Shown: positions 1-11,626 of the stretch, piece by piece
Layout: every line of letters begins with the position of its first letter
How positions within the stretch are numbered: the stretch's first letter is position 1
NCBI GenBank assembly: GCA_018873245.2
Contig: JAEMBT020000002.1
Coordinates: forward strand, 8,964,001 to 9,028,000
Origin: Archegozetes longisetosus
Taxonomy: Eukaryota; Arthropoda; Arachnida; Sarcoptiformes; Trhypochthoniidae
Reading direction: 5' to 3'
Length of the DNA stretch: 64,000 nucleotides
Made by a program: the position numbers and the translations under genes
Notes under the pieces: generated by a model
Database searches by the model: none
Told to the model about the DNA's origin: nothing
The model's input: only the letters and a program-made list of their open reading frames with translations

Positions 1-589
1 ATTTTGATTCTCGAGTAAACCTATAGCCTAAGAGATGAGTAAGAATTTAGAAGCTATTGGTTCGCTTTTAGAAATGAATCAAAACAGACAAAAATACTAA
101 CTTTGGGAATAAGGCTAAACATAGTGGGCGTAGAATAAAGTAAAGGATGAATCAATAAAATTGATATCTAAATAAGTTATAAGAAAACTGAAACTATTTT
201 CTCCTACTGTATTGAAATTGAAAAGATTTGCTCTAATTATATCTGAATGCTATTGTTTGAAATAAATTTCATTAAATTTTATATATAGTCATCATCTGAA
301 GTACTTTAAATCAGATTATTATAAAAGTCAACAATTGCTTGAGTCTAATGAGTGATGACATAAATCAAATCTTGTTAATTCTAAATTGTTTGTCAAAATC
401 AAAGTTAATATAGATTTTTGTGAATAAAATTTGAACTTTTATTCTCGGTTCTCAACAGTTATGCTTTTCTTAGAAAATATATGATGGAAAGAATGAAACA
501 CAAAAATTGATTTATGGCATGATTTAAGAACTTATTTTTCGTAATATTAATGGTTTGACAATTTTGATGACAATAGAGTGAAGACAAAC
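1..589 (-). other. intron 7 of the sulfatase gene, downstream exon(s) not in window
   Basis: The exon ending at 590 is followed by a GTTTGT donor. I looked for the expected C-terminal sulfatase exon on the minus strand in positions 1-589 and found no open, recognisable segment. The stretch is AT-rich and is best read as intron. Confidence 0.6.
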
Positions 590-3058
590 CTGAAGAGTAA
601 AAGGCAAGAGAGATTGGCCAGTGAAGTGGACTTGTTTGCCAAATAATTTATACTTTGGTAGTTGTATATGAAACCATTCCAAAACGGTTGGCATGATATC
701 GAGTAAGCTGACTTGAGATGTTACCTTCTAAAATCAAATTTATATAACTTTATTCGACTTTATTGAAATTAATGTTAACGCTCACTCTTTCCATATAATT
801 CTTTGTGTAAATTCTTTGTAAAAACTATGTTTCAGTTTTGTCAATAGGCAATAAAACTGAATATTTTTAAAAGTCTAAGATAAACTGAATGAAAATATAT
901 TGTTAAGGATTAATAAACTATTCATAAGATATTTGTTATTCATATTCGTGTCTTTATTAGACTTGCAAGTATTGAGGCGTAGCCCAACAGCAATAATTAA
1001 TACTTGAGATTTGAATGAAACTCGAAAAAGCATTTATGTTATGAAGAGCTAGACTGAGTTTCTAAAGTTCAACTACTATATTTGAGAGAAGAGTTTTCAG
1101 TTTTTTCAGTACTATTGAACTAGCTTTCAAATCTAAAATGCATATATCTTCTAACAATCTCTGACTTTTGTAGTAAACTCCTTAAACTTTAAAAATCTCT
1201 ATGTATTATATGATTCAACATATACTTAAGAAATGATTTATTATAAACTTATTGCCTTATAAAGGACTTGCCCGATCATTACCTTTTGCCACATATTGGG
1301 ATTGATTGGATTTGATATTAAGAGTGGTTCAGTGATGCCGGGATCATATAAGTTTGTGCGCCCAACTGGAAAAGGGGGACCATTATCTGATGTATATATA
1401 ATCAGTGTATTATTAAGAAGTCCAAACAATTCTAGTTCTTTAAGTACTAATCCAACACCTATTTGAGAGAAATTAGTTAATCTAATTCCTAAAGTATCAA
1501 AATTGAAATAGTAAGCCATATTGTTAACGCATGCAAACCTTGATCAAGTCGGCTAATTGTAGTGTATTGAGCGGCGATATCTTCTCTTACAGATCGGGTG
1601 TCGGGCAAATAGTAGGGAACTTCGATTTCATCTGGAGAGTAGTCAACTGGCTTCCAGTCAGGTATTAATCCCATTCCTTGTTGCCCATTTCCAAATTTTT
1701 CACAAAAGTTGCCGAATTCGGGATTTGTGTGTCCGCATCGGTGTGGATCATGAAATGCAACGTAAAGGAAAAATGGTCTGTAATCAATTTAATTCTGTTA
1801 GTTCTGTTGACTCTGCCAATTCTGTCACTTAAATCTACATTTATTACAATTATTACTCCAGAGGCTGACCTTCTAATATATTTTTAATAGAGCAAAGAGT
1901 TTTGTAAAATTGGCAATTCTTATCACATTTCAATGTGATTTACATTTTGATTTAAAATATGTTCTTTTAAAACATGAATCTTTATAAGTTTATAAAGAAT
2001 ATGTTGGTTGCTCTTACTCAAACTATTTTACTACATTTATGCTCTCTTAACCTTAGCTAAAGAAGTCTAAAAATCTGGCATAAATTTAAAATCCATAAAT
2101 TATTAGAAACGAATGAATAAATTATAGTAAGATTGTGTTATACTGTATTTTACTGGAGTTTAGTGAGAAATCAATGGAAGACTACCGCGAACTGCTGTCA
2201 TTGAAAAAAAGATGAACTAAGTCTTTGATGTGAGTAATATTTCTGCCGACTTGCATTATTGAGTAGTTTTCTTCAGTGTGGGCGAAGTCAAAAGAATAAA
2301 CCGTTTGAGGACCGATGTGTTTCTTTCCTATAATACCTATATTATTATGCAAATTAAAAGACGTGTATTTACTGCATGCCCATCTCAACACATGTCACGT
2401 GAGCTAATCGCCTAACCTAATCTAACCTAACCAGACTCACCTGTTCGAATACCATTCTTCCGAAGAATGTTTGGCAAACTTTTGACTGAATCAAAAGAGT
2501 TGAAATGGTGTACAGTTTGATGCAGACCATACATGCCATTCTGATGAGATGGTAATCCAGTTAATAGAGAGGCTCGACTAGGAGAACATGAACTGACAGA
2601 AGTGAAGGCTTGTGTGAATATGACGCTTCTTGTGTTTTTATGATAATAAAACTTGTCGTTAAATTCCATCAAGATTGTTTGAAAATATAATTGGATCGTT
2701 ACCTCTTTGCTAGTCTTTCTAAGTGAGGAGTTTTGCAAATTGAGTTGTTATAAACCGAAGTTTCGCGACCCGCATCATCGGCTTTATTAAAGGAGAGAAA
2801 ATACAAATTCAATGCTATAGAGTGGTATCTGTAATTTTAGTTGAATTAGAGATAGGACTTTATAGGAGCGACTGGAGGAGAAGAGTTTTTAGACTAATGT
2901 GACTCACCAAATAGAATAAGTACATTCTTAGTTTTAGACTTATCCAACACTGGAATCTCATTTTCACTGCGCATCAAGCAACATATTCCTACTATATTCA
3001 TGCAAAAAATAATGACAAATACATTGAAAAATAAGTAACTAAAACACAGTCCAACCAT
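590..3058 (-). CDS. SGSH: N-sulfoglucosamine sulfohydrolase (heparan N-sulfatase), seven exons, 3' end outside window
   Basis: Lysosomal sulfatase that removes N-linked sulfate from glucosamine at the non-reducing end of heparan sulfate. Exons read on the minus strand: 3058-2908, 2781-2703, 2628-2441, 2336-2186, 1777-1539, 1458-1283, 724-590. All borders are GT..AG and the phases agree throughout, giving 373 codons. The human enzyme has 502 residues, so about a quarter is missing at the C terminus. Residues 1-27 are hydrophobic and read as a signal peptide. ADD at 51-53 supplies metal-binding aspartates, and CSPSR at 91-95 is the sulfatase signature whose Cys becomes formylglycine. Further SGSH-typical stretches are [23 protein letters not shown] and [16 protein letters not shown]. 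No stop or frameshift is seen, so it looks functional. The start is the first ATG before the hydrophobic leader. Family assignment rests on remembered motifs and is very likely right. Confidence 0.93.
2411..2432. repeat. short TTAGG-type (arthropod telomere-like) array inside sulfatase intron 3
   Basis: On the minus strand the 22 nt read as four GGTTA units plus GG, with one G-to-A change in the third unit. The array starts nine bases after the splice donor of exon 3. TTAGG is the ancestral arthropod telomere repeat. Two-unit versions also occur near 23996-24005 and 41456-41467. The array is too short to be a real interstitial telomere block. Confidence 0.6.
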
Positions 3059-3300
3059 TGTAACCAGCCTTTAAATTTTTCGATAAGATACTTAAATTTT
3101 GTACTTTGTATTTGAGAGAGTTTCAAATGTATGTCATAGAATGATAGCGAGACAAATACTACAATAGGATTTTATGAATTGATGCTTAAAACTTAGTGTG
3201 CTTGGAGCTTGAGTTCAGTTTTGCAATTTACGCTTTGAGTGAGAGTGGAAAACAAACAAACACTAATATTATCAGTAAGTTTTGTTTAGAAACAAAGGAA
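3059..3300 (-). promoter_or_regulatory. probable upstream/5' UTR region of the sulfatase gene
   Basis: This is the stretch directly upstream of the sulfatase ATG. No TATA box or initiator stands out clearly in the AT-rich background. The region is named by position only. Confidence 0.25.
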
Positions 3301-4092
3301 AGCTTGATTTCCTTCCTTTCAAGTTATTATTTTCTTATTTGCAAGTTATGCTTTTATTTAAGGCCTCATTCATGAATAAGGTTTTATCGTAACCAAACCT
3401 TTCAGATAAACTATACCAAACTTAAAGTTACTGCATTTTCAAACTGAATTTTCTCCAACATATCTATCACTAAATCTAATTTAGTTGTATTCTTCGCTAC
3501 CTAAGTCTTTCAAATTTTTTTTGTAGATCTTTTTATAACAAGAGTATTGAAGAATAACTTTTCAAATCGAAATTTTCAACTGATAGCAAACTGAGACGTA
3601 GTGTATAAGTAGAAAAAAGAAATGCCGTAAACTGGAACTCAAATAAGTTTTATATGTATTCAGTAGAGAATTTATATCAATGTTTCTATGTTTGGGTTAA
3701 GTTTGAAACACCTGTTTTGGCAATGATTTCTGTTTGACCATAAAAACAGAATAAATTTTGTATAAGCTAGCTTTTATTCTGATTGATTGTTAATTGAAAT
3801 AAATATTTCAATTAATGTATATCCTGACCAATTTTAAGAAAGCCCATAAGTTCAGACGTAAGATTGAATAAATATGAATTCATATACCATGGCGAATGAG
3901 CTTAGTTTTAAATTTTATTAAATAATTCACTTAAACTTCTAATTTGCATACAATCTAAATAGACCAAAATACGTGCCATTGCATACAAAAGTACTGCTTG
4001 TGATCAGACTAATAGATTAAATAAACACAACAATAATAAATTCAACATTGAAATACATTGACGACTATTGTATGTATACTCTATTAGTTTAT

Positions 4093-4332
4093 AATGATGC
4101 ATGGCGACGCCAAACGATATGGTAAAATTTCTATGTTATCAATAGTTTTATACAAGTTTCAGTTCTTAATCATTTTAGATAAGGAGGGTAGTTCAAATTA
4201 AAGACTGGATTCAAGTTAAACATTAGGTTCAGACTATAGGTTAGGTTTAGATTAAAGATTAGGTTGAAATGAATGCAGGTGATAGGAGGATGATATGGTA
4301 GCTTGTAGCTTTTCTTGTAGCTATGCATCATT
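4093..4332. mobile_element. MITE, family with TIR TGCATAGCTAC, copy A
   Basis: The right end read inward on the minus strand is AATGATGCATAGCTACAAGA. The left end begins AATGATGCAT and then diverges. The same terminal sequence bounds the element at 59995-60193. Flanks are TTAT and TTGA, which could be decayed copies of a TTAA target site like the one around copy B. There is no coding capacity. The family is inferred from two copies only. Confidence 0.55.
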
Positions 4333-4858
4333 TTGATGTCCCGAACTGTAAGAATAAATACAAGAATCTAATGAAGTTATATATTTTTAGGTAAGAACGT
4401 TTCATAAATACAGTACTTTCACATTTATTAATAGTAAATGTTAACTGAAAACAATATGACTTGAGTCATTCATTTATGACTGAACGAATTTATTTTTGAC
4501 TCATAATTATTGTCAATATGATTTAATATTATTAATATTTTACAGAACAATAAAATAGTTTTTATCACAATTGAACAATTTATAATAATCTCATGTTTCA
4601 ACTCTGAAACAATAGTTGTTTCTCAATAACAGTTATGCTCTTTATACACACAATTTCACAATAAATTCATATCTTGAAGTATACACTCGGAAACTTAATA
4701 ATCGTCGATAGTAGTACGGAAAAGGCTGTTACTGTGTCGTCCTATCTTTGATGCACATGAGTTTGTTTTCAGATTAGTTTTAGGCTTTTTATTACTATAT
4801 CTAATGCTTTATAAGTATTTAAATATCTTACGTATTATATTCTGATAGTAATGATCCC

Positions 4859-4860
<2 letters not shown>

Positions 4861-4907
<47 letters not shown>
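4861..4907. repeat. (GA)n microsatellite
   Basis: Uninterrupted GA dinucleotide run of 47 nt. Confidence 0.98.
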
Positions 4908-4908
<1 letters not shown>

Positions 4909-6152
4909 ATCAAATCTAGTTACTGTCAGTGATTATTAAGTTTTTAAGTTTTAAACATTAAAAAATCCATAAAATTATGTTTTTAACTACTTTTATTTCT
5001 TGATTTACTAACGGTTAAAGACTATTACAGAAAAATAATTGATATTAAAAAATTGGCCTAAAAGAATTTTTTTCTAGAAGTAGGTGGTGATTGAACATAA
5101 AAGAAAAATCAATAATTAATTAAAATATGAAAAGTATGAGAGATTGGCAGATGAGACGAAAAATAGGATTGTGAATAATTTAGTGAATAGTTGAATTTAA
5201 AACAACAAAATTTAAGCATTTGGTTGACAAATTAAATTCTATTGAGAACTATTGTGCAAACAGTGTTTATGGTAAAGCAAATAAAAAGTTTCGATCCTCT
5301 CGAGTTTAATTAATGAACTCTACTGAGATAAGCGTCAGAGCCTACGCACTTATGACTTCCATTTTCAAAAGAAAGGTTAAAGTTGCCAAAATAATTAACT
5401 GTTCAAATTATTACTATTTCAAATAAAACTATCCAAATTCAAATTATAGTCCCTAATTACCAAAATCAGAGTCAGCTTCTCTCAACTTGAGGCTCTTCTA
5501 AACTCTCTTCATTACATCCAAACTTAGATTAAGAAATGCATACTTAAGGCAATTAACAGAAAAGTCAATTTATTAATGAATTATAGTTTAAAGTAGTTAA
5601 TGTTCAATAATAAGCATAAAGAGTTGAATTGAATTTATTAGTTAATAATATAGAATACATCGAAAGCAAATATTAAGATATTGGTGTTTTATTTTATAGT
5701 CAATCATTTAGTGATAAGTTTGAGTAGCATACAATCTATCGAGTCTTCATTACAACCCTATAAAGCCTTAAATCACAATTTTCTTTTACAGAGTATATAA
5801 TCTCATTTTCGGCAAGACAAACCATTCTACCACAAACAAACACCTCTCAATATGAACATTTCGTGAACACATTTCGGTAATTAAATCACAAATGAGACCC
5901 TTTTCATCATAAATCTCATAATTACTGGGGTTTTACTATTGAAAAGCATTCTATTGGTATATAATAGAAATAAAATCCCAGTTTAATAACTTTTAAGTGT
6001 TTATAATTATTATGATTGATTGTAAAGATGAATTGTTGCAATTAATCCTTACCTCATATGAAATGTTATCGTACACTGAATTTGATAGCTGAACTTGATT
6101 TTCAGGATCTCATCATTTTATTTGGTTACTGTTCAACCTGTGCCTTCATTAA

Positions 6153-6178
6153 GATTTGATTTGATTTGATTTGATTTG
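6153..6178. repeat. (GATTT)n pentanucleotide repeat
   Basis: About five consecutive GATTT units in intergenic sequence. Confidence 0.95.
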
Positions 6179-7308
6179 AAGAATGAACAATAATAAGTGT
6201 TTTCAATTAATATGTATACTAGTATGTGATAACAAAATTTGTATTTTATCATACTTTAAAGTTTTAATGACATTTTATGTCAATTATAATATTTTACTAG
6301 TAGTACATAGACATTGATAAATAATATGAATTAAATTTATTCATTCAATGTTCATTTATAGAATTGGCAAATTAACAAAATTAATCAACCAATTAATACA
6401 TGTTATTAGAAAAAGTGGCACATATTGTAATCTGATATGCATTAGCTAAAGACAGTACAATCAATTTGAGTTCCATGTAATTTATGGTGAAAGCACCATA
6501 ATTTCGGGTTAATTGCATGATATATGGAATTGCAATTGTGTTGTATCAACAAAACATGTTTAACACAAGTTTCAGATTATATATTTGTCTTAGGAAATGG
6601 AAAATTTGGTCGTTTATACTGTGGTATTATTGCCGTCTCTCGAGTCTCTGCTCTCATATTCTTAAAATCTTATCTCGTCTACACTTGACTTCTAAAAATG
6701 ATCCAATTATGTGATTTGTGTTTTTTGTCACTTAAAGCTGAACAAAAACTAAGTGGAAATAACATAAGACGGTCAGTTGAAAGAGCAAATTGTAGATTTG
6801 AATGAATATGAAACTACAAAGAGGGTCATACAATAAGCATGAAATATTTAACATGAAAATAATACATATATTTCACATTATGAGTAGAATTGTTGAACGG
6901 AATGTTGTTTACATTAACTCTAGAAACTAAACTAAAACGTTACCATCAAAAGAAAAATAACAATAAAATCAAACTAATTATTTATCTAATAAACGTTTTG
7001 AAAATATTATTACAGGCAAAAGTTATATTATTTTATTGGGTTCATTCTAACGATTTTTAGTAAAACTCTACAACCAAAGCACAATTACCTAATGATCCAT
7101 TTCAGATCATTTGTGGTGCAGTAGAGCTGCACTCACTCATGGCCTTTGTTTTACATAATCTAATTGGCTTTGGCAGAGATATGTTAGTAGTTAAGGACCA
7201 TTTGTTGATATAAAGAAGATACCAAATTATCGAATTAGTCTGAATGTTGTGCTAAGTTTGAGTTGTAACCAAATTTGCCTCATCGAACTCTATTTTCTTA
7301 TTACATGA

Positions 7309-7442
7309 CATCAGAATATTCCTTATTAACTATATCAGAATATTCCCTATTATATAGTATCAAAATATTCCTTGATATCGGAATATTCCTTATTATATAG
7401 TATTGGAATGTCCTTTGTTATATGGTATCAGAATATTCATTT
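7309..7442. repeat. minisatellite, about 25-bp unit
   Basis: Roughly five imperfect copies of a unit close to TATCAGAATATTCCTTATTA plus about five bases. Substitutions and one shortened copy show that it is old. Confidence 0.85.
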
Positions 7443-9223
7443 TTCAACAGAATTTGTTAGAAAAATATTGATTTTGCTAATAAGTATGGATTATTCGTCA
7501 ATTTTACGATATATTAAAAGTTAAATGTGGGCGCTTTACTTGCGCTTATTTATCACATAAATTGTTTTCATAGAATTTGATTCTTATACTTAATGCGCTG
7601 CGATTTGGGTGTTCTTATTATAAACAGTCTCAAGTTTAACCTAACACTCTATAGATCAATACTATTAGATTGATATAATTGCATATAAAATATTATATTT
7701 ATTGAATAATTTTTTTAGAAGCTTAACTTTAGATTCAGCAAAGAATAACTGGATTTTAGACTAAATTATAGATTTGCTAAGTTCTGTCTCTATGAAGCAC
7801 CCCAAAGATATTTTAACTATTTATGCACCGAATTTACTATAAAAGTGGTTCTACTAGAATAATGAAGTTGCTTTTAATCAATAGTCTTTTTAGATTAATA
7901 GATGTTTTTTCTCATAAATGTTGGATAATAATTGCGTCTCCTGATAAGAAAATAAATTTTTAAGCAAGAAATTTTTTTCAAATTTAGCTGATAATTGATA
8001 GCTAAGAAGACTACTGATGAGAATTTGAATAAAGTGTTACTGAACCGTACAATGATTCTCATACAGATCATAATGTTTGGAAAGAATTTCAGCTAGCCTA
8101 TTCACATGTTTATACTAAGTCAGCACAACTAAGATCAACTTATTTTATTTTTCAAGAATATTCATGATACTCCTTCGACAGAATTATTCTTAATTATGGT
8201 TGATTTAAAGATATTTTCAGGTTAGCAACCAATGGAATGCAATGAATTATTCAGTATAACGAATAGATAATATTTATAACTTATACGAATAGTGGTAATA
8301 ATTGTCAATGGATTAGTTGAGTATGAAATATGAAAGAATATAATATTAGCCCAAATGACAAATGATATATAGCTATAGATTTTCGAATTTTAGGCAATTT
8401 TCTCACAATCAATCATATTATCACAAAACAACATATAAATTAGTCACAAGAATTAATGATAATAATATTATAATAAAGAATTTATGGAATAATTATATTT
8501 TGCACACGTGATACCAACTATGAAATGAGATCTTTTACAATAGCATACTTTTAGTGACTTTCCCTTATTTAAAAAGTTTTGAAACAATTTTACATAACAT
8601 AAGATAATAAAATTTCAAAGTCTTTAACAAATCAAACAATAATGAGAACAAGACTTAATTTTGACTATTGAATAGTTATGAAGCGGAATGTTATTAGTTA
8701 TTATTGGCCCTGGTTCTGGATTATATGAAGTTTTTCAGTAACTGTTGCATCATTCATAGTATGAAGAACTTGACTTTCTTCAAATGATGTCATATTTTTG
8801 TAGATCCTTCCATTAAAAATTGGTATCTCTGCTAAGATTAAATTTAAATCAAATATAAAAATAATGTCACTTTTGATTGGATCGAGTTTTCAATCTCGAA
8901 ACCACTTTAAGATTTTTTCAAAAGTAAAACTCGAACAATTGGATTTTGGGATTTGTAAGACTAATGAAAATCGGAAAAGACTAATTAAAATATGAAATTT
9001 GGTAGATATAGATTGGAAGCTAGAAGAAATAGGATTTGATAGATGTAAGAGCCAAGTAAAGACTTGTAAGTGAAGTAAGTTTAGTATTAATAAAATATAT
9101 TGAACCTGTAAGAGAAAATCCTTAAACCTTTTCCAGAATTGTAGATCCATAAGAGTAAGAATGTTTGTCGGAGGGAAATAAACACTCAGAACTACTTATC
9201 GAAGTAGCCAATAGTAGCAAATG

Positions 9224-9229
9224 TTTATT
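9224..9229 (-). terminator. candidate poly(A) signal of the bHLH gene
   Basis: AATAAA on the minus strand, about 175 bp downstream of the bHLH stop codon. It is reasonably placed, but such hexamers are common in sequence this AT-rich. Confidence 0.4.
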
Positions 9230-9232
9230 TCT

Positions 9233-9367
9233 GTATTATTTAATTCTGTATTCTGTACTATTTAATTCTATATCCCATACTATTTAACTCTGTATTCTAT
9301 ACTATCTAATTCCGTATTCCTACTATTTAATTCCGTATTCCGTACTATATAATTATGTACTATTTAG
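9233..9367. repeat. minisatellite, 22-bp unit, just 3' of the bHLH gene
   Basis: About six degenerate tandem copies of TATTCTGTACTATTTAATTC plus two bases. It lies 37 bp downstream of the bHLH stop codon on the gene's transcribed strand, so it would fall in the 3' UTR if the signal at 9224-9229 is used. Confidence 0.85.
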
Positions 9368-9403
9368 TGAGCATTTCGTAAAATATTCATATTATAGCCA
9401 AGC

Positions 9404-11425
9404 CTAACCTTCGTTGTTATCGTTGTTATAGCTGTCATCGTTGCTGTTCGCGTCATCAGAAGAAGTTGATGGAACTGAAGGGGTAAACATTTCATACGGC
9501 GATGTCTCTCCTCTGTGGCTGCAAACAACGTTCGTTAACGCCATTATATAGTTTTTGGCCAGTGTTAAAGTTTCTATTTTCGATAGTTTTCGTTCAAGTC
9601 TGACGTGTGGTATTACTTCTCGAAGCCCTTGAAATGCATCGTTCAGACTATGCATTCTCATTCTTTCTCTTTCATTGCTCTCCAGTCGTCTTAAGTTGCG
9701 CTCTCTCGCACTGACCTGTGTTTCATCAATTTATAAGTATTATATTTTATGGACTCTATAAGTTTATAAAGATTGCAAACTTACAGTTTTTAAACTTTAT
9801 AAACTTGTAAATACTATAGTTTAAACTATAGACTTATAAAGACTCATATTTCTCAACTTAGATTCTGTTTATTATCGTGAAACATCTTCAGATAATTTAT
9901 TCAGTATTATATAGTCTACTTTATCTTTCTGAATATTTTAAATAAAGATAAGTGTTGAATGAATGAAGACGTTATTAGAGGTTTGTTTTAATTTATGCAA
10001 AAGTAAACGGAAGCACAAACAACTTGTTTGAATAAGTTAGGATCAAATTTTAATATAACAAGGTTGAAATAAAATTGACCCAAACTTTATAATTAGTTTG
10101 AAGAATATTTATGCAAATTTGAAGCATCTGTATTTTTATCAATTAGATTATCAGAATAATTAGTAAGAAAACAGTTTAATATTCATCAGTCGGGATTCAA
10201 AAGAACAATTCAATAGTTATTCACTATTGGAGTAATCAATGTTTAGATTAATAAAAAAAACTCTAACCTTGCTTATCAGAATCAAGACTGATGCCTCAGA
10301 TCTAATTAAAGTTATCAATTTTGTACACAAGTCTGGTGTCAAATGTGAATGAAAAGAAGTGGGAAAAAATTGGTTTTGGGCTTGTGAGCAATAACTTGAC
10401 GTCTAACTTCTAAAACATCTCTTATATAAAGTGGCGAAGATCTGAATATTTGTGATTATTTGTAAATATTTATACAACTATTTTTGAGTTTTTAGTAAAT
10501 AACTTGACTTAAGTTTGATGGCATTTTTGATTAGAATGAGAGATTTAAAAGAAGCCAAATTTAAACGTAAAAGTAGCTTTGCTTCAATTAATCAACAGAA
10601 CATGAATAAATCGAAACTCCTCAGTGATTAACTTATAAGACAAATCTGAATTTTTCGATCAATATTTAGCCTGAAAAGAGAATTTGATTTGAATCTGGGC
10701 AATATTTAGCATTTATTTGAAGGGTTTTTATTTTTTGAAAGCTAAATTTGACTTTAATCCTGTTATTTACTCTTTGAAAAGAGGAGAAAAAACTAAACTT
10801 CTATTTTAGGCTTCATTTACTTTCCTTGCTTACTCAAACTTGATTTGTTTCTCAACATTCATTCGTATTCTTTCAACTTTTCACGACTTATTATTTATTG
10901 ATTATATAAATCATTCGTCAAAAACATGGACTTTCTATGACTTTCTATAACTTTCTCACTAAATAAAGTCGTTTAAATCTAAGGTTCTATTAGGAACTTT
11001 ATATTTGAAGTTAGTTTCTCTCAATTGAATATATTAGTTGAGAAATTTGAATAATATTTGATAACATACAGCGCTCTTCCTTTTTCTGGAAGTATTAGAA
11101 GAACTATTTTTGAGTCTTTTGGATCCGGAACGTGATTGAACGATATCGTCGTAGACTGAACTGGAATCTGTTGATTCATTTCCGTTTATTGATTGCTCGT
11201 CAGCGGCTTTATTCCCAACGTTTTCAATTTTACGTTTGCGCAGAAAATTTAAACTTTGCTAAAGAAATTAGTTTTCATGTAAACACACGTTCTTTTGTCT
11301 TTTCATACAATTCAACTGTTTTTTACCTGAATTAATGATTTTTGTTCTCTCCAAATCGAAACTGTATCGAATGCGTTATCATTACGAAGAGCTGTTTGTA
11401 GATTAGAAGAACTTTTAGACTTCAT
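9404..11425 (-). CDS. dimm: bHLH transcription factor of the dimmed/Mist1 (BHLHA15) family, three exons, 199 aa
   Basis: Exons on the minus strand: 11425-11327, 11258-11070, 9715-9404, all in phase 0 with GT..AG borders. The introns are 68 bp and 1354 bp. The start ATG is the first Met after an in-frame TAA upstream. The bHLH domain spans about residues 105-162: basic region [20 protein letters not shown], then helix 1 with LREVIPHV, a loop, and helix 2 with [15 protein letters not shown]. This is the signature of Drosophila dimmed and vertebrate MIST1. A basic KRLKN..RKRK stretch precedes it (exon 2) and an acidic, Asn/Ser-rich tail follows. The family builds up secretory capacity; dimmed does this in peptidergic neurons. 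Human MIST1 is 189 aa, so the length fits. The last codons (GAAGGTTAG) could instead be a donor, AAG/GTTAGG, leading to a further C-terminal exon. Confidence 0.93.
9814..9831. repeat. 18-bp perfect palindrome in bHLH intron 2
   Basis: CTATAGTTTAAACTATAG is its own reverse complement. It sits among imperfect repeats of TTTATAAACTTGTAAA (about 9740-9850). This may be chance in AT-rich DNA. Confidence 0.7.
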
Positions 11426-11555
11426 TTTCTTCTTTCCGATTTTCAAATAACGAATTAACGAAAATTAAAGCACTAGAACTTGCAATTAAGATCGGCTCCC
11501 AAGTCAAGTAATAGCTAAAAGTGGTAAAAGTATTAAATTAATTGACTTATTAGTG

Positions 11556-11560
<5 letters not shown>

Positions 11561-11622
<62 letters not shown>
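11561..11622. repeat. (AG)n microsatellite
   Basis: Perfect AG run of 62 nt, about 140 bp upstream of the bHLH start codon, in the likely promoter or 5' UTR region. Confidence 0.98.

Positions 11623-11626
<4 letters not shown>

Larger units (their letters stand above)
3301..9223. other. intergenic, AT-rich, no gene seen
   Basis: About 5.9 kb between the sulfatase and the bHLH gene. It holds a MITE (4093-4332), a GA microsatellite, a GATTT pentamer array and a 25-bp minisatellite, each listed separately. Open frames here (for example 6517-6714 plus and 8890-9150 minus) have the composition of random AT-rich sequence and resemble no family I know. Confidence 0.6.

Noticed and set aside
1678-1887. 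Plus-strand 69-codon frame
   Set aside because: Antisense shadow of sulfatase exon 5 and its intron.
7106-7213. Open segment after a CATTTCAG acceptor on the plus strand
   Set aside because: Short, no good donor, no recognisable protein and no neighbouring exon; chance is the simpler explanation.
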